Assembly: GCA_018873225.1 (NCBI GenBank)
Contig: JAEILZ010000002.1
Location: 4,960,001-5,024,000 of the forward strand
Reading direction: 5' to 3'
DNA from: [Phialemoniopsis] sp. UDSM-2020
Lineage: Eukaryota; Ascomycota; Sordariomycetes; Thyridiales; Thyridiaceae
Length of the DNA stretch: 64,000 bases
The translations under genes were made by a program, and so were the position numbers. Below the pieces are notes generated by a model that searched no databases, had not been told where the DNA came from, and saw nothing but the letters and a program-made list of their open reading frames with translations. Shown here one piece after another: positions 53,249 through 64,000 of this stretch (positions are counted from its first letter, which is position 1; every line of letters begins with the position of its first letter).

Positions 53249-55637
53249 ATGCGTTTCTCTCTAGCGCGGCCGCTGGCCGTTCTTGCCTCGCTAGCCGCCG
53301 TCGTCTCGCCCGTCGCCGGTGAACAGCTGCTGAAGTCGAGCTCGCTTAACACCTGCCAGGAGGATTCCGGATTCTCGGCCAGTCTGTTCAACGTCATCTT
53401 CTTTCCCAGCAACCACACGGCCTCCGTCAACATTCTGGCCGTCTCGTCCGTTCAGGGACACGTCGTCTTCGATGTCGAGATTTCGGCCTACGGATACACC
53501 TTCATTCGCACCACCGTCAACCCCTGCGATGTTAACCTCGCTGGTCTGTGCCCCATGACCGCAGGAAAGATCCCTCTGCCATTCAACCTGAACGTCGATC
53601 CCAGCGCCGTCAAGCAGATTCCCGGTATCGCCTACAGTTTCCCCGACCTGGACGCCAAGGTCAGAGTTCGCATCAATGCCACCGACGGAGAGAAGGCTGG
53701 CCAGAGTCTGGCCTGTGTTGAGGCCGATATCTCCAACGGAAAGACTGTCGATCTCGTCGGCGTCAAGTGGGCCACCGCTATCATCGCTGGTCTCGCTCTG
53801 GCTTCCTCGGCCGTCGTCTCTGGTCTCGGTCACTCGAACGCTGCTTCTCATCTTGCTGCCAATGCCATGTCTCTCTTCGGTTACTTCCAGGCCCAGGCCA
53901 TGGTCGGAATGAGTAGCGTTCCTCTTCCCCCGGTCGTCCAGTCGTGGACTCAGGATTTCCAGTGGAGCATGGGCATCATTCGCGTTGGATTTATGCAGAA
54001 GATCTTCACCTGGTACCAGCGTGCCACTGGAGGAACACCCTCGACTCTGTTCGACTCCTTGACCACTGTTTCCGTGCAGGTTGAGAAGCGCGCTCTGCTC
54101 AAGCGGGGCTTGGAAGTCGCCGCTCCTGCTCTAAACATGTTCAAGCGCGCTGCCGCCATGATGCCCAGGGAGGCCGTCGAGGGCGCCAACGCTCTGGCTA
54201 AGCGTGGCAACATCCAGACCGGTTCTGGATCTTACATTGTCTACGGTATTCAGCGTGTCGCCTTCCGCGCCACGATTGAGTCGACCAACCTCTTTATGAC
54301 TGGCCTGACCTTCTTCTGCGTCTTCGTTGTGCTCACCATTCTCGGTGTTGCTGCCTTCAAGGGCTACTGCGAACTTGCTGTCAAGAACAAGTGGATGAAG
54401 ACCGATACTTTCCTCGAGTTCCGCAATGGATGGTTTACTGTTCTGAAGGGTATCCTCTTCCGTCTGGCTTTGATTGGCTTCCCTCAGATGACCATCCTCT
54501 GCCTGTGGGAGTTCACCCAGATCGACTCGGCTGCCGAGGTTGTCCTCGCCGTCTTCTTCTTTTTCGGTCTCCTCGGCACTCTTGGATGGGCTGCCTTCAA
54601 GGTGATCCGCATCGCCCGCCGCTCCGTTGCCATGCACCGCAACCCGGCCTACATCCTGTTCTCGGACCCCCAGGCCCTGAACAAGTGGGGTTTCCTCTAC
54701 GTGCAGTTCCGTGCCTCGGCCTACTACTTCATCGTTCCCTTCCTGGCATACCTGCTCGTCAAGGGCGTCTTTGTCGCCTTTGCGCAGCACAACGGCACGG
54801 TCCAGGCCATCGCCTTTGTTCTGATCGAGGCCGGCGCTCTGATTGCTGCCAGTGTCCTGCGCCCCTGGATGGACAAGAGCACCAACTCTTTCAACATTGC
54901 CATCTGCGTTATCAACTTCCTCAACGCCATCTTCCTGCTGATCTTCTCGGACGTCTTCAACCAGCCTCCTCTGGTTACCGGCGTCGTTGGTGTCGTTCTC
55001 TGGATCGCAAACGCTGCCTTCTCCCTGGTTCTTCTCATCATGCTTATCGTTACTACCGTGATTGTCTTCTTCCGAAAGAACCCGGATGCCAGGTACCAAT
55101 TCATGGCCGATGACCGTGCTTCCTTCATGAAGTCGCAGACTGGTCTCACCACGACCACCGAGCTCGATGCCCTGGCAGCGACTGCCCGTGGCGACAAGTC
55201 TGGCTACAAGGGTGGCCTCGATCTGGATGACGATGCGGACTCGATCTCTTCCGACTCCCTCCGCCGACGCACGGATCCCGCCAACCATCCCCTTCCTCCT
55301 TCCACCGCCAACTCATACAGAGACCCGCCTCGCTCACCCGTGGACCCGTCCATGCCTCTATTCCCTGCCGATGGCCGCCGCCCTCCCCAGCAACAGGCCC
55401 AGCAGCAGAACCCGTATAACAACGGGTATGGCAACCAGATGAGGTCACCCAGCCCTTACAACGGCTCCACCTCGAACCTGTCCTCTGGGTACCGGTCGCA
55501 GAACAACGCTAGTCCCGCTGGTTTCAGGTCCCAGAACAACGCCAGGTAAGCAATGGGAAACGATTAGTTCACATCCAGACATTAGGTACTAACCATTTCA
55601 CAGCCCATGGCAACGTGGTGCCGGTTACGAGCACTAA
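53249..55637 (+). CDS. Flc-type TRP-like membrane protein (flavin carrier / ML-like domain)
   Basis: Member of the fungal Flc/TRP-like family, implicated in FAD transport into the ER and in cell-wall and calcium homeostasis. Exon 1 is 53249..55545 and exon 2 is 55604..55637. The 58-nt intron (GTAAGC ... TACTAACC ... TTTCACAG) is near the 3' end; splicing replaces the read-through end with SPWQRGAGYEH, giving 776 aa. The signal peptide (MRFSLARPLAVLASLAAVVSPVAG) is followed by a lumenal ML-like lipid-binding domain (about 25-170) with paired cysteines (NTCQEDSG, NPCDVNLAGLCPMT) and N-glycosylation sites. The TRP-like region (about 170-640) has around nine helices. The cytosolic tail is Ser/Pro/Gln-rich (QQQAQQQNPYNNGYGN). 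Strong C-ending codon use suggests high expression. A long antisense frame over it is a shadow. Confidence 0.9.
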
Positions 55638-56771
55638 ATGTGCCAACCGCATGAGCCGCGGGGGTTAGAGTAAGCCCTTCGCGTACAGAAGTGGCATTTC
55701 GCATTCATCTCGAAAATAACCACTACTTCGCAATGGCGGCTTTGGCCCCTGTTTACGAACCCTCCCTAACAATAGACGACATCAGTCGCCAATTTGTACC
55801 AGGGGGTGGACTCGGCTTGTTCTGGCAGATGAACAGCATTACTTAAAGTCAAGTACTGCCTGTTTCGCCTCAAGTCGCTTAAGGCACTTTTGATGCCTTT
55901 CAAGGAGGTGATAGAGGAGCATATGGATTGCATCCATGATACCAACAGGACCTTCGTTCTGATTGTTGAATCTACAAAGCATCATGACATGGCGTCGGAT
56001 AAAGAGGTCACAACCCTGGATTTTACTTTCCCTTTTTTTGTTTTGTTCTCACGTGTACCACAACATCAACCTGTACTGCGAACCCACAGCGAACTGAGCC
56101 CGACTGGGATGTTTTTGTATATAAAAACCCAGAAGGCAACAGGCGCAAAAGCTGATTCGGGGGGTGTAAGTGGGCTGGCCTAGAAGGAGGGAGGAGGATT
56201 TACAAGCCGCTCCCCCCGTGTTGTATCGTTTGTCGGTCAAAGGCTTTCCGAGCAGGTTTTGCGCGCGCTTCTTGAGAGACAGCGGGTTGAAACACATCAC
56301 CGCAACACACGCGCTTCGGCGACGTCTTTTTCTCTGGGAATAGGGAGGCGGGGATTTTTCTACTTTGGGAATTGATATAGCTAATCAAACTTTTCCTTGT
56401 TAAGTTGTCATGTTTTCCGTGTTGCCTGTGCCATGTATGAACTCGCCTACCTGCTCCTCGTAACTCAAATCACCCATGTTTGCCGGATCGTCCCTATGTG
56501 ACGCCCGATATAATCATTTACAAACCTCAAGATCACCCATACACAATGCTCATCATGAATTGAGGTTGGGTTTATGTGATACATTGTCACCAGTTATAGC
56601 TCGAGGCATATCGCCACGTAGAAAAGGAGAATTCAACCAAAATAAAGTAAAAAAGGTAGACGCCATCCAGCCCAAACGCCAGCTCCTATCTCATGAATAT
56701 TCAATCCCCTAGATCCAATCTACCCTCAACCAGGATTCCGTACCTCTCGCTGTCCAAAGGAGATGGCAGTC
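55638..56771. other. Intergenic between convergent genes, no supported gene
   Basis: Holds the 3' UTRs of the Flc-like and WetA-like genes. Nothing else is recognised. Confidence 0.6.
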
Positions 56772-58535
56772 TCAAAACATCGACGCTTCCTCGTCGACAC
56801 CAGCGGAGGCTCCGGCGGCGGCCGCCGCGACTGCAGAGTGCTGCAGGCCCACGGCCAGCGCGGCCTGCCGGTACGCCTCGTTCAAGAGCTGCTGCTTCTG
56901 CTCCTCAGCCTCGCGGTCGCGGCGCGCCCTCGTCTTGCTGCTGCCGCTCGGCGCCACGCCGGCCATGAGGCGCCCGCCATCGTCGGGCGTGAAGTTGACA
57001 AACTTGATGCCTCCACCGGCCCCGCCGCGGTTGCGAGGAGTTACTGGCGCCGCCGTAGCCGCCGCTGCTGCTGCTGGCCGAGGGTTGTTGCTGCTGCAAC
57101 CGCTCTGCTTGCTCCTGGGACGAGTGATTTGCGTGGACAGCGCGTCGTGCCGGTGCTGTTTGCTGTTGGACCGGCTCCTGCTGCTGCTCTTGTTCAAGGC
57201 CATTGACGAGCCGATGGACGTAGCTCGATTGTGCGCAGCATGTCGGGAGGATGCGTGTTTCCGGGGGCTGGTGCTGGACTCAGACGCACGCGACTTGTGG
57301 CGGCGGGATGTGGAAGAGTCATGGTGGGAGCGGCGGCGAGGTGAGGTGACATGCCCATGGGACGCGCTCCTGCCGTGAGAGAGATGATCTCCTGTATTGA
57401 CCAGGCCTTGTTGATACGCAAACGGAGAGACTGGGTAGGTTGGTGCCAGGGGAGTCGAAGCGGAGCCCGGTCCGCAGTCGACGTCGACGCCGCTCATCTG
57501 TCCGTGAGTCGGCCAGGCAGCAGGAAGTCCATGAGCACAGAAGTCAGGCGACCAGAGGCCAAAAGACATCGCATCCTGAGTCACAGTGGAATACTCAGAA
57601 CCGCTGATGTCCTTGGGTGTCCTGGCAAATGGGAACCGAGGAGTGTTCATGGGCGTGCTGGGACGTTTACGGTCGGGCAGGGCCCCCTCGTCACTGCTGT
57701 TTTGTCCCGAAGACGTGAGATCGGCAGGGTCCACATAGGTCTCTTCCATGGAACGCATGTTGTGGACGTATGAGGGATGATGTTGATGCCGATTTATTCG
57801 TGACATGTCAAGATGGTTCCCGGGTTGGAGTTGATAACAGCCAAGATTGTGTCCGTCCATGAACTCCGGGGATGCCTTGATGCCGGCATCTCTATGCTGA
57901 GAGGTCACAGCAGAGAGGGGAGTATGCAGAGACATGGTGGATACGTTCAACATACTCGGCGAGCTCGTGCTGTTGGAAGCCTGCTGAGTATCTTGAAAGG
58001 ACAATGTCTGCCTAGGCAGGACTGATTTGGAACGGGGGCCGCAAATAGATGAACCTGCTGGACGCAGATGATACCCATCACAATTATGATGAGACGTCAT
58101 TGAAGAAGCATCTGTGGGTGAGAACTCGAGGCCCGGAAGATCTGTCTTCATATTCCGGGAGTTTGTACGGCCGAAGCGATGGTCACCTGGTGTTTGTACC
58201 TTTCTTTGTCCGGCTACCTTGCCAACCGACGCCGATGGTTCTTTGTTTGCGAATTGCGAGGGTTGAAAGTCGAATTGACATCCAGTCTCAGCAAAGGATG
58301 CTGACAGATCCGTGGGTGGTGGAATGTTGTCCATCACGTATGTGTGAAATGTAATTCCATCCGATTCTACTGCTTGAGCGCCGTCAAAGCTGATGTACTG
58401 CTCAAAGGCGTCGTCCTGAGCGGTCCAAGTGCCAGCACAACTTGAAGCAGGGGAAGAGCCAGAAAAAGAGAGAGAAGGAAGTAGCTGGCCTGGAGTACTG
58501 GTTCGTGAAGAGTTGGTCGAGAACGGACTGGTCAT
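56772..58535 (-). CDS. wetA: WetA-like regulator of conidial maturation
   Basis: Single exon, 587 aa, starting MTSPFSTNSSRT. Most of the protein is low-complexity and Ser-rich with His/Arg/Ser tracts, as in WetA proteins, which are conserved only near the C-terminus. The diagnostic part is FVNFTPDDGGRLMAGVAPSG (about residues 512-531), followed by SSKTRARRDREAEEQKQQLL; this matches the conserved C-terminal WetA block (FTP, GVAPSGSSKTKARR). A short N-terminal conserved-looking segment (FEQYISFDGAQ) also fits. WetA acts late in the BrlA-AbaA-WetA cascade, controlling spore wall and trehalose genes. Recognition is from memory of that motif, not a search, so the symbol is tentative. Ala-rich runs near the end are typical low-complexity. 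The long antisense frames opposite the 3' part are composition artefacts. Confidence 0.68.
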   Translation of the reverse strand: MTSPFSTNSSRTSTPGQLLPSLSFSGSSPASSCAGTWTAQDDAFEQYISFDGAQAVESDGITFHTYVMDNIPPPTDLSASFAETGCQFDFQPSQFANKEPSASVGKVAGQRKVQTPGDHRFGRTNSRNMKTDLPGLEFSPTDASSMTSHHNCDGYHLRPAGSSICGPRSKSVLPRQTLSFQDTQQASNSTSSPSMLNVSTMSLHTPLSAVTSQHRDAGIKASPEFMDGHNLGCYQLQPGNHLDMSRINRHQHHPSYVHNMRSMEETYVDPADLTSSGQNSSDEGALPDRKRPSTPMNTPRFPFARTPKDISGSEYSTVTQDAMSFGLWSPDFCAHGLPAAWPTHGQMSGVDVDCGPGSASTPLAPTYPVSPFAYQQGLVNTGDHLSHGRSASHGHVTSPRRRSHHDSSTSRRHKSRASESSTSPRKHASSRHAAHNRATSIGSSMALNKSSSRSRSNSKQHRHDALSTQITRPRSKQSGCSSNNPRPAAAAAATAAPVTPRNRGGAGGGIKFVNFTPDDGGRLMAGVAPSGSSKTRARRDREAEEQKQQLLNEAYRQAALAVGLQHSAVAAAAAGASAGVDEEASMF

Positions 58536-61194
58536 CTTGGACGATATGGATGAATGAGAAAAACAACAATGTGGTATAGGAGCTTCTGGGGGGAAGTTGT
58601 CAAGAGCTCTTGAATGGAGAAGTCAACTGGTGCTTTGCTTGAATGGGAGCGTATATAACAATGAAGTTCAAACAGCCTAAGAGAAGCTGTTCTTGAACAA
58701 AAGAGATGAAAGAATCGACAACTTCGAGTAAGGCAGCACCTGGGATGGAGGGAGGTAAAATAGTTTGGCCACAGGCTTGAAGGCATCATGCTGGATCGTA
58801 GGACCAGATACTTTCTTGAACATCGATACTGGGCTTCAACTGTCGGGTTAGCGTGCGGGTGACAGTTGTTTGGCGAAGGCTATTCCGAATACCTTCATCC
58901 TTGCAATCAATGTACCTAGAACAAACCAGGATGATACGGGTCACTGGCTTAGGAAGGGGCTATGTTAACGGTCCTCGACGGCAGATCTTAGTCTTGGGGG
59001 GTCCAACAACGTGCTGAACGCCTCCTAGTCGCCTTGTCGGATCCAGCCGCATGGGACTGAAATCGCCTAGTTCGCATGGCAGACAATAATAGCCATGATT
59101 TGCGACGAGGGAGGGTGTAGACCAAGTGGGGAGAGCAAACGACCAACACAGGAACGACTGCGAGTGCCCTCACCGAGCACAGCGATGCGGCCGTACCTAT
59201 GAGCATCCTTGCAACATGTTCTACAAACGTCAAGTTGCTTTAGGCTTCAGGTCCACTCCTCGGGCGATATGATGTACTTAGATAGATAGGAAAGCTTGTC
59301 TCGGAGGAAGCCCTCCACTCCAGCCTATCTTCTCTTGCTTGCTGCATCGTTTGAATACCGAACCTGTGGCTGATGTCATCTGTCATGATATTGACAACGA
59401 GAAGACCAGCCCGTCGCCTCCACATGTTCCTGGCAGATACTGGCCATTGTATTTGGGGATCAATCCAACGGTCATGTAGCTAGCCGCAACTAGAGCAAGG
59501 CACACGGACAAAGAATGTGACAAAGGGGCCTCTTCCCACACTTGAGGAGAAACGCAACCCTGAAAGAGCTTCAAAGGAAGGATGCGAAGCGCATATCGGC
59601 CCTTATGCAACGTCTAAGCCATCACTGAATGAGCTTGGCGTTGTCGAGGAGATCATTGTAATCCAGACCAGAAGTCTTTGTTGTTTACGATAGAAGCGGA
59701 CGGGATGAAGCCAAGTTTAGATGAGATCCTTGCTCATCCGGCTTCATCGTCTCTTCGTCCGTCCCTGGTCGATCAGCATAGCCCCGTGCGCAACTTGAGC
59801 ACATGAAAAATGTTCATGACCAACATAGTCGTGATTCTGTTGGCATATAGGCACCACCATGTGATACGGAGAAAAAGAATGAACGGAGATGGAAAGTTAA
59901 TAGTGCAGGGGCAATGAAAAGTAGAGGAAGAAAAGGCGAAGGGTAAGATCTGATAGGTCACTTCGGGGGATCCTCAGAGGCGTAGGAGGAAACAAACACG
60001 AGCTGTGCGGGATAATTCGCGCGAGGTCGCCTATCTGCCTTGAGATCTGGGCTCTCGGTGACCTCCGCTCCTTGGCCGAAGGAGGTGGAAGCGAGCATCG
60101 TAGCCCGGCCAGTTTTCTCTAGATGTTCGAATTAGCTTCAGTCGACCTATTTTAGCGCTGAAATCATCCTTGACCCTGAAGGAAGAAAAGATAAGAGGGA
60201 GAAGCGGCCATCGATTCCGCAAGATCTGGCTTGATGGTGTCTATGTCAAAAGAGCAAACAAGGCGACATTCGCTGCCTCGCAAAGGCGATGAGGTGAAGT
60301 CGTCGTTGACATGGGGCAGGGGCGTTTGAGTGGAAGTGGACCTGCTGGAGCGGGGCCAACCCTGCTTTGCTCCAGCCCAAAGCAAACAAACAACTGCTTC
60401 AGTGCCTGCGACTCGTCCACACACCAACTGGACTCGCACGAGCAGCAGCTGTCAGAGATCCCGAGCCGGCCTTGATATTGTACCTAATATTTCAAATATC
60501 CAACCGTCCGATCTCCATTTTCAATGCCATCTGCTGTCAACTTCTTCAGCAATGTGGGTTTCCATCGCAATTCCCAGAAGCACGGTCAAGGTCCACTTGG
60601 GCAATGCAATAAAGCTTGGGTTGCAGATCAATGGATCTCAGCACGAGTTAGCTGCATGTACGGGCGGGCCTCAGAAGCAATGTGAGACCCGACGAAGAAC
60701 TTCGGGTCAAATCTGTCGGGATGACTTTCTCGTCGTCAAAAATACGACCAAGAACACAATTGAAGGGGAGGGGCATCGCAATGCACAAAATGGTGTGAAT
60801 TCTCTTTGTCCATTCTCCAAGAATTACTAGCCTCACAAAGGAGACCACAGTGTGCACACTTCTGGGTGGTCAAAAGATGCCACCCACAATGACCGAAACA
60901 CCACAAACACCCCCAGAAAACAATCGTGTACAGGTTGTGTCTACCGTGGGTATATCCGCCTCATCAAACGCCTCTTTCAATGTGATAAAATCAAACAAAC
61001 GCCAAGGTCCTTTCCCAACAAAGACCTCCATCGTCCAGCCAAGTAATATGTTGTTGTGTGACCTCTTTGTCCCCGTGACGCCGGAAGGGCCGACGTTTGC
61101 CATCCCTCCCGGATGGATGAAACGCCGTGATGACCTTTAGCGAAAAACGTAATAACTCCAGTGATGTATACTGATCTCAACCCAGGTGAGATCT
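58536..61194. other. Long upstream region of the WetA-like gene, no supported gene
   Basis: 2.7 kb of mostly unique sequence. TATATAA-like DNA lies near 58652, about 120 nt before the WetA-like start codon. Developmental regulators often have long promoters and leaders. No coding frame is supported. Confidence 0.55.
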
Positions 61195-62091
61195 TCAACC
61201 GGCGACGCGAGAAGGAGCCATCGTCGTCGAGAGAGGTAAAGGCGCTAGCCCGCCTCTTGACATTGATGGCTTCCGCCTGCGCATGCGCGGCTTGTTGCGA
61301 ACGACGTTTGGGCACTGCAGTGCGACGTCTGCAGATAGTCTATATCGAAGCGTAGGGTACTTCTTGACGCCGCTCGGCGTGCTCGCCCTCCGTAGACTCA
61401 TCTGAGAATCCGACTGCTCGCTGTCTCCGACCTGGCCGCCGTTGTTGGGACCATCCAGCGGTCCTTTCCTAAGAGGGCGTATGAGCGGCAGCGAAAAATA
61501 GCCATCTTCCTCCGATCCCGCAGCCGTGTCGTCCGGCTCGAGAGCGCTAGCACAAGGGAAAACCTCGGATTGGGGTGAAGCCTGTGAGACGTTGCACTGC
61601 TCCCCGTTCGAAATCATGTCCTGCACCATCTTTTGAATCTTGCTGGCATTTTCCGGGTCGTTGTGGAATTTGGACGACAACTGCCGCCGTAACCTCCTCG
61701 AGTCCATAAAGGGTGCCGCGCCAACTTCGGCACGCCATGATAACGGCGTGCAGCAGCCGGGTGAGTCCGGCGACAGATCTGGGTCAACTTCCAGGCTCAT
61801 ACATGGTTGGTAGTCGGGGTGGAATGCCGATGACGACGGTAATGAGGGGCCCGGGGCCCGTTCCTCTATATCTTCCAGGCGAAGGTGTTGCTTGCTGAGC
61901 TTGTGAGTCAAGGATTCAATGCTCGCCCTTCGAGATGATAATATGCTGTCGTAGGGCGTGTCTTCTTGCGGTGGTAATGGTCTAGCTGGCGAGACGTGCT
62001 CTGCAGGCGCGCTTGTGTCCTCGGGCGGTATGTGTTGCTCTTGGGGACCGGGGCCCTGCACCCGCATCCCCAGGGCGTAATGCGTAAACAT
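61195..62091 (-). CDS. Hypothetical intrinsically disordered protein
   Basis: Open frame of 298 aa starting MFTHYALGMRVQGPGPQEQH. Support for a real gene: length, protein-like composition, and two segments that look structured: RRASIESLTHKLSKQHLRLE (about 54-73) and RRLRRQLSSKFHNDPENASK (about 130-149), the latter running into a predicted helix (IQKMVQDMISNG). The rest is acidic and Pro/Ser-rich, and the C-terminus is basic (RNKPRMRRRKPSMSRGG), perhaps a nuclear localisation signal. I recognise no family. The 3' end could be altered by an unrecognised intron, and a 5' exon upstream of 62091 is possible because the region 62092-62370 is open on this strand in another frame. Confidence 0.5.
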   Translation of the reverse strand: MFTHYALGMRVQGPGPQEQHIPPEDTSAPAEHVSPARPLPPQEDTPYDSILSSRRASIESLTHKLSKQHLRLEDIEERAPGPSLPSSSAFHPDYQPCMSLEVDPDLSPDSPGCCTPLSWRAEVGAAPFMDSRRLRRQLSSKFHNDPENASKIQKMVQDMISNGEQCNVSQASPQSEVFPCASALEPDDTAAGSEEDGYFSLPLIRPLRKGPLDGPNNGGQVGDSEQSDSQMSLRRASTPSGVKKYPTLRYRLSADVALQCPNVVRNKPRMRRRKPSMSRGGLAPLPLSTTMAPSRVAG

Positions 62092-64000
62092 CGAGGGCTC
62101 GCCGCCAGAGTCCGAGATCGTGAACCATCAATGTGCGTGCGGCGACCTGGTCGAAGGTTGAGGTTGTTCTCCGTGGTAGTATTTCCAGAGTGAAAAAAGG
62201 TGACTGGTCCGGCAATTGGGAAAACCTGAGTAGGGCGGGCTCCCCGTACATTAAAAAGGTCCCGAACAGACTAAATGCCGGAGGAGTAAGGACGATGGGA
62301 ACTGGGACTGGACCAGCGCTAAGGGCGCCGTCACAGTGGTGGCAGCGACGCCGTCGCGGCGGCGCGGACACGATGGGTCGATGTCGCTAGTGCCAAGCAG
62401 TCTGGTATGAAGCTTAAGCAGTGGCTGCAGACCAGACCGACGCCGAGTGATTGAATGCCGTCACTGGGGCTGTCTGACGATCAGGCATCGCAGACCATAT
62501 GTGCGTTGAGAAGAGGACTAAATGCCAGGCCGGTCTAGGAGGAGGGGGAGAGTGATGTCCTAAAGGAAAGTGTTGGATTCGACGGACTATTGCCACAGGA
62601 GCAAGGCGGCTTGGCATATATTCACAATACTTGAGTAATCAGAGGCCCCGAGTGCTTGGACTGGGGGGACATGGGCAGTCAGGTATATGCAGGTCCAAAG
62701 GAGAGCTATGAGCGAATGGCAAGTAACAAGAAAAGACGGTCGGGTGGCGAAACTGTAGCAGCAACCTGCAGGCAAAGGAGGAAACAGAAACAGACCCGGG
62801 AATGTATTTCATGGCAGACTACTCCGTAGCGAGACAGATGACAGGATACCGCATCGATTGGGCGGTGCTCACGCCCATGCACATGGGCTTTGACGGCGAA
62901 GGATGGTGTGAGAAGGTAACCTCCTGGACTGCCCTTCAGAGGTTAGCTTGCTGGGCAAATTCACACTCACATTCTGCCGGATCAGATATCATCTCAGCAC
63001 CAACCCGACTGCGGAAAATGCAGCTGGGGGGGAGCGGAACCTAGCGCGGCATCGCGAGGCTTGTAGGGATGCCTGAAGTGGGCACTAGAGGAAAAAGATC
63101 CGTGGGGCCCACGTTCGTGCTCGAGCCAGACACTCGACAACCGCCGGGCTGGATCCTCTGACGCGAGTCAAACGGCGACAGATGGGTAACGCCTCGACCA
63201 GAAATAGAGTTTTTCTTGACACCTTGAATCGAGCACTAGCTTTGCGGAAAGAATACACCGGCGCAATCGAACCTTCGATCGTCTTTCGAGAAGCAAGTGC
63301 TCACCTAGGCGGTTATTCAAGGGCTTCGAAGGCCGAGTCTCGAATTGAGAGAGGCCTGACGGACGGTACAAGTACAGTAGTTACCACCACCCGGAGCTGC
63401 GGCAATGTCACATTTGCAATCCCTACAGGGATTCTAGAGAACCTGCAGATTGCATGGAGCCGGGGTCTGGTGATGGATTCCCAAACAAGCAATCGAGCAA
63501 GCATGGGTGTGTTGTGTCAGTGGCCTGAGAGGCAAGGAATTCCTGGCGACGCCCATTCTGCAAGCCCAGTGGCGGCGGCGGCGCATGCTCATTACGCATG
63601 TCTTGGGTGTGCTTTCCTTTTTGCTCATCGGCAAAGAAGCAGGCAGTTGTAACGAATTTCGGGTAAAATTGACGGGCTCAACACCTCACCTCGTCCCAGC
63701 GCCCGAGGACAATGCCAATCTTTCCCGGTAGTGTCAGGGGCAGAGTGCGATTCGTGCTACCTCGCGTGCCGTGTCGAGACAACGCACGATACCGCACCGC
63801 CGGCCTGGGCCTTCCGTAGACCCTCCAAGGCCACAATTTCTGGGCGTACAAACTGCGGTCCTAGCGCAGTGGTTCTGGGTTCCTGGCTGGAATGGATCCC
63901 CGTAGATTCCTGTTCTCCACGCCCTGAGACTTGGCGGTACGCAAGCGCTCGCTTCAAGGTTCTCCCTGGCTGCGTTCCTTCTCAGCCCTCTCCCCCAGAG
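62092..64000. other. Window end, no supported gene
   Basis: Short overlapping frames only. The longest (63182..63652, plus) has no domain. It probably contains the leader of the minus-strand gene at 61195..62091 near its left end. Confidence 0.5.

Noticed and set aside
54131..55288. 385-codon minus-strand frame opposite the Flc-like gene
   Set aside because: Antisense shadow of a strongly codon-biased gene; the Glu/Asp/Gly-rich product resembles no family.
56763..57378. Leu/Ala/Arg-rich plus-strand frames opposite the 3' end of the WetA-like gene
   Set aside because: They mirror Gln/Ala/Ser low-complexity codons of the minus-strand gene and have no signal or domain.

Overview
The window is nuclear DNA of a filamentous ascomycete (Pezizomycotina, most likely Sordariomycetes). 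The evidence is short GT-AG introns of about 48-88 nt with CTAAC or CTGAC branch sites, genes on both strands separated by 0.3-3 kb, and fungal families: an AA9 lytic polysaccharide monooxygenase, Atg7, a WetA-like conidiation regulator, a Zn2Cys6 factor, an Flc/TRP-like protein, SUR7/PalI and DUF3433. Exon structures were worked out by hand from reading phase and splice signals. There is no transcript evidence behind them.

Layout. 0.4-9 kb: a 4-coumarate:CoA-ligase-like enzyme, a membrane J-protein and an SV2/SVOP-like MFS transporter with a 13-nt microexon. 9.6-15 kb: ATG7 (minus), a divergently placed dCMP deaminase with an N-terminal P-loop domain, and a 64-residue single-span membrane protein with a probable 5' leader intron. 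17-22 kb: a secreted AA9 LPMO with an unusual Cys after the copper-binding His1, a cytochrome b5-like protein, and a glycoprotein-like gene with an unresolved 5' end. 22-31 kb: an Fhl1-like FHA/forkhead factor with AT-hooks, a four-span membrane protein, a MOT1-type molybdate transporter and a SUR7 protein. 32.7 kb: a tRNA-Phe gene in pieces. 33-37 kb: a large gene of unrecognised family with a weak GIY-YIG-like motif. 38-46 kb: a PLC-like phosphodiesterase, then an MDR oxidoreductase, a Zn2Cys6 regulator and an NmrA-like reductase side by side. A MITE-like element sits in an intron of the regulator. 47-62 kb: a DUF3433 membrane protein, an Flc-like protein, a WetA-like regulator and a hypothetical protein, separated by long gene-free stretches.

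The most unusual object is the tRNA-Phe(GAA) gene at 32749..32944 (minus). A complete 73-nt cloverleaf is recovered only if three insertions are removed. One is the expected 17-nt intron after position 37. The other two, 54 and 52 nt, lie in the D loop and at the start of the anticodon loop. Both have the hallmarks of spliceosomal introns (GTATGT or GTCAGT, CACTAAC or TACTAAC, terminal AG) and the size of the protein-gene introns nearby. If real, a Pol III transcript here would need the spliceosome as well as the tRNA-splicing endonuclease.

Functional grouping is limited, as usual in such genomes. The only suggestive group is MDR oxidoreductase - Zn2Cys6 factor - NmrA-like reductase (40.3-45.8 kb), which could be a small regulated catabolic or detoxification unit.
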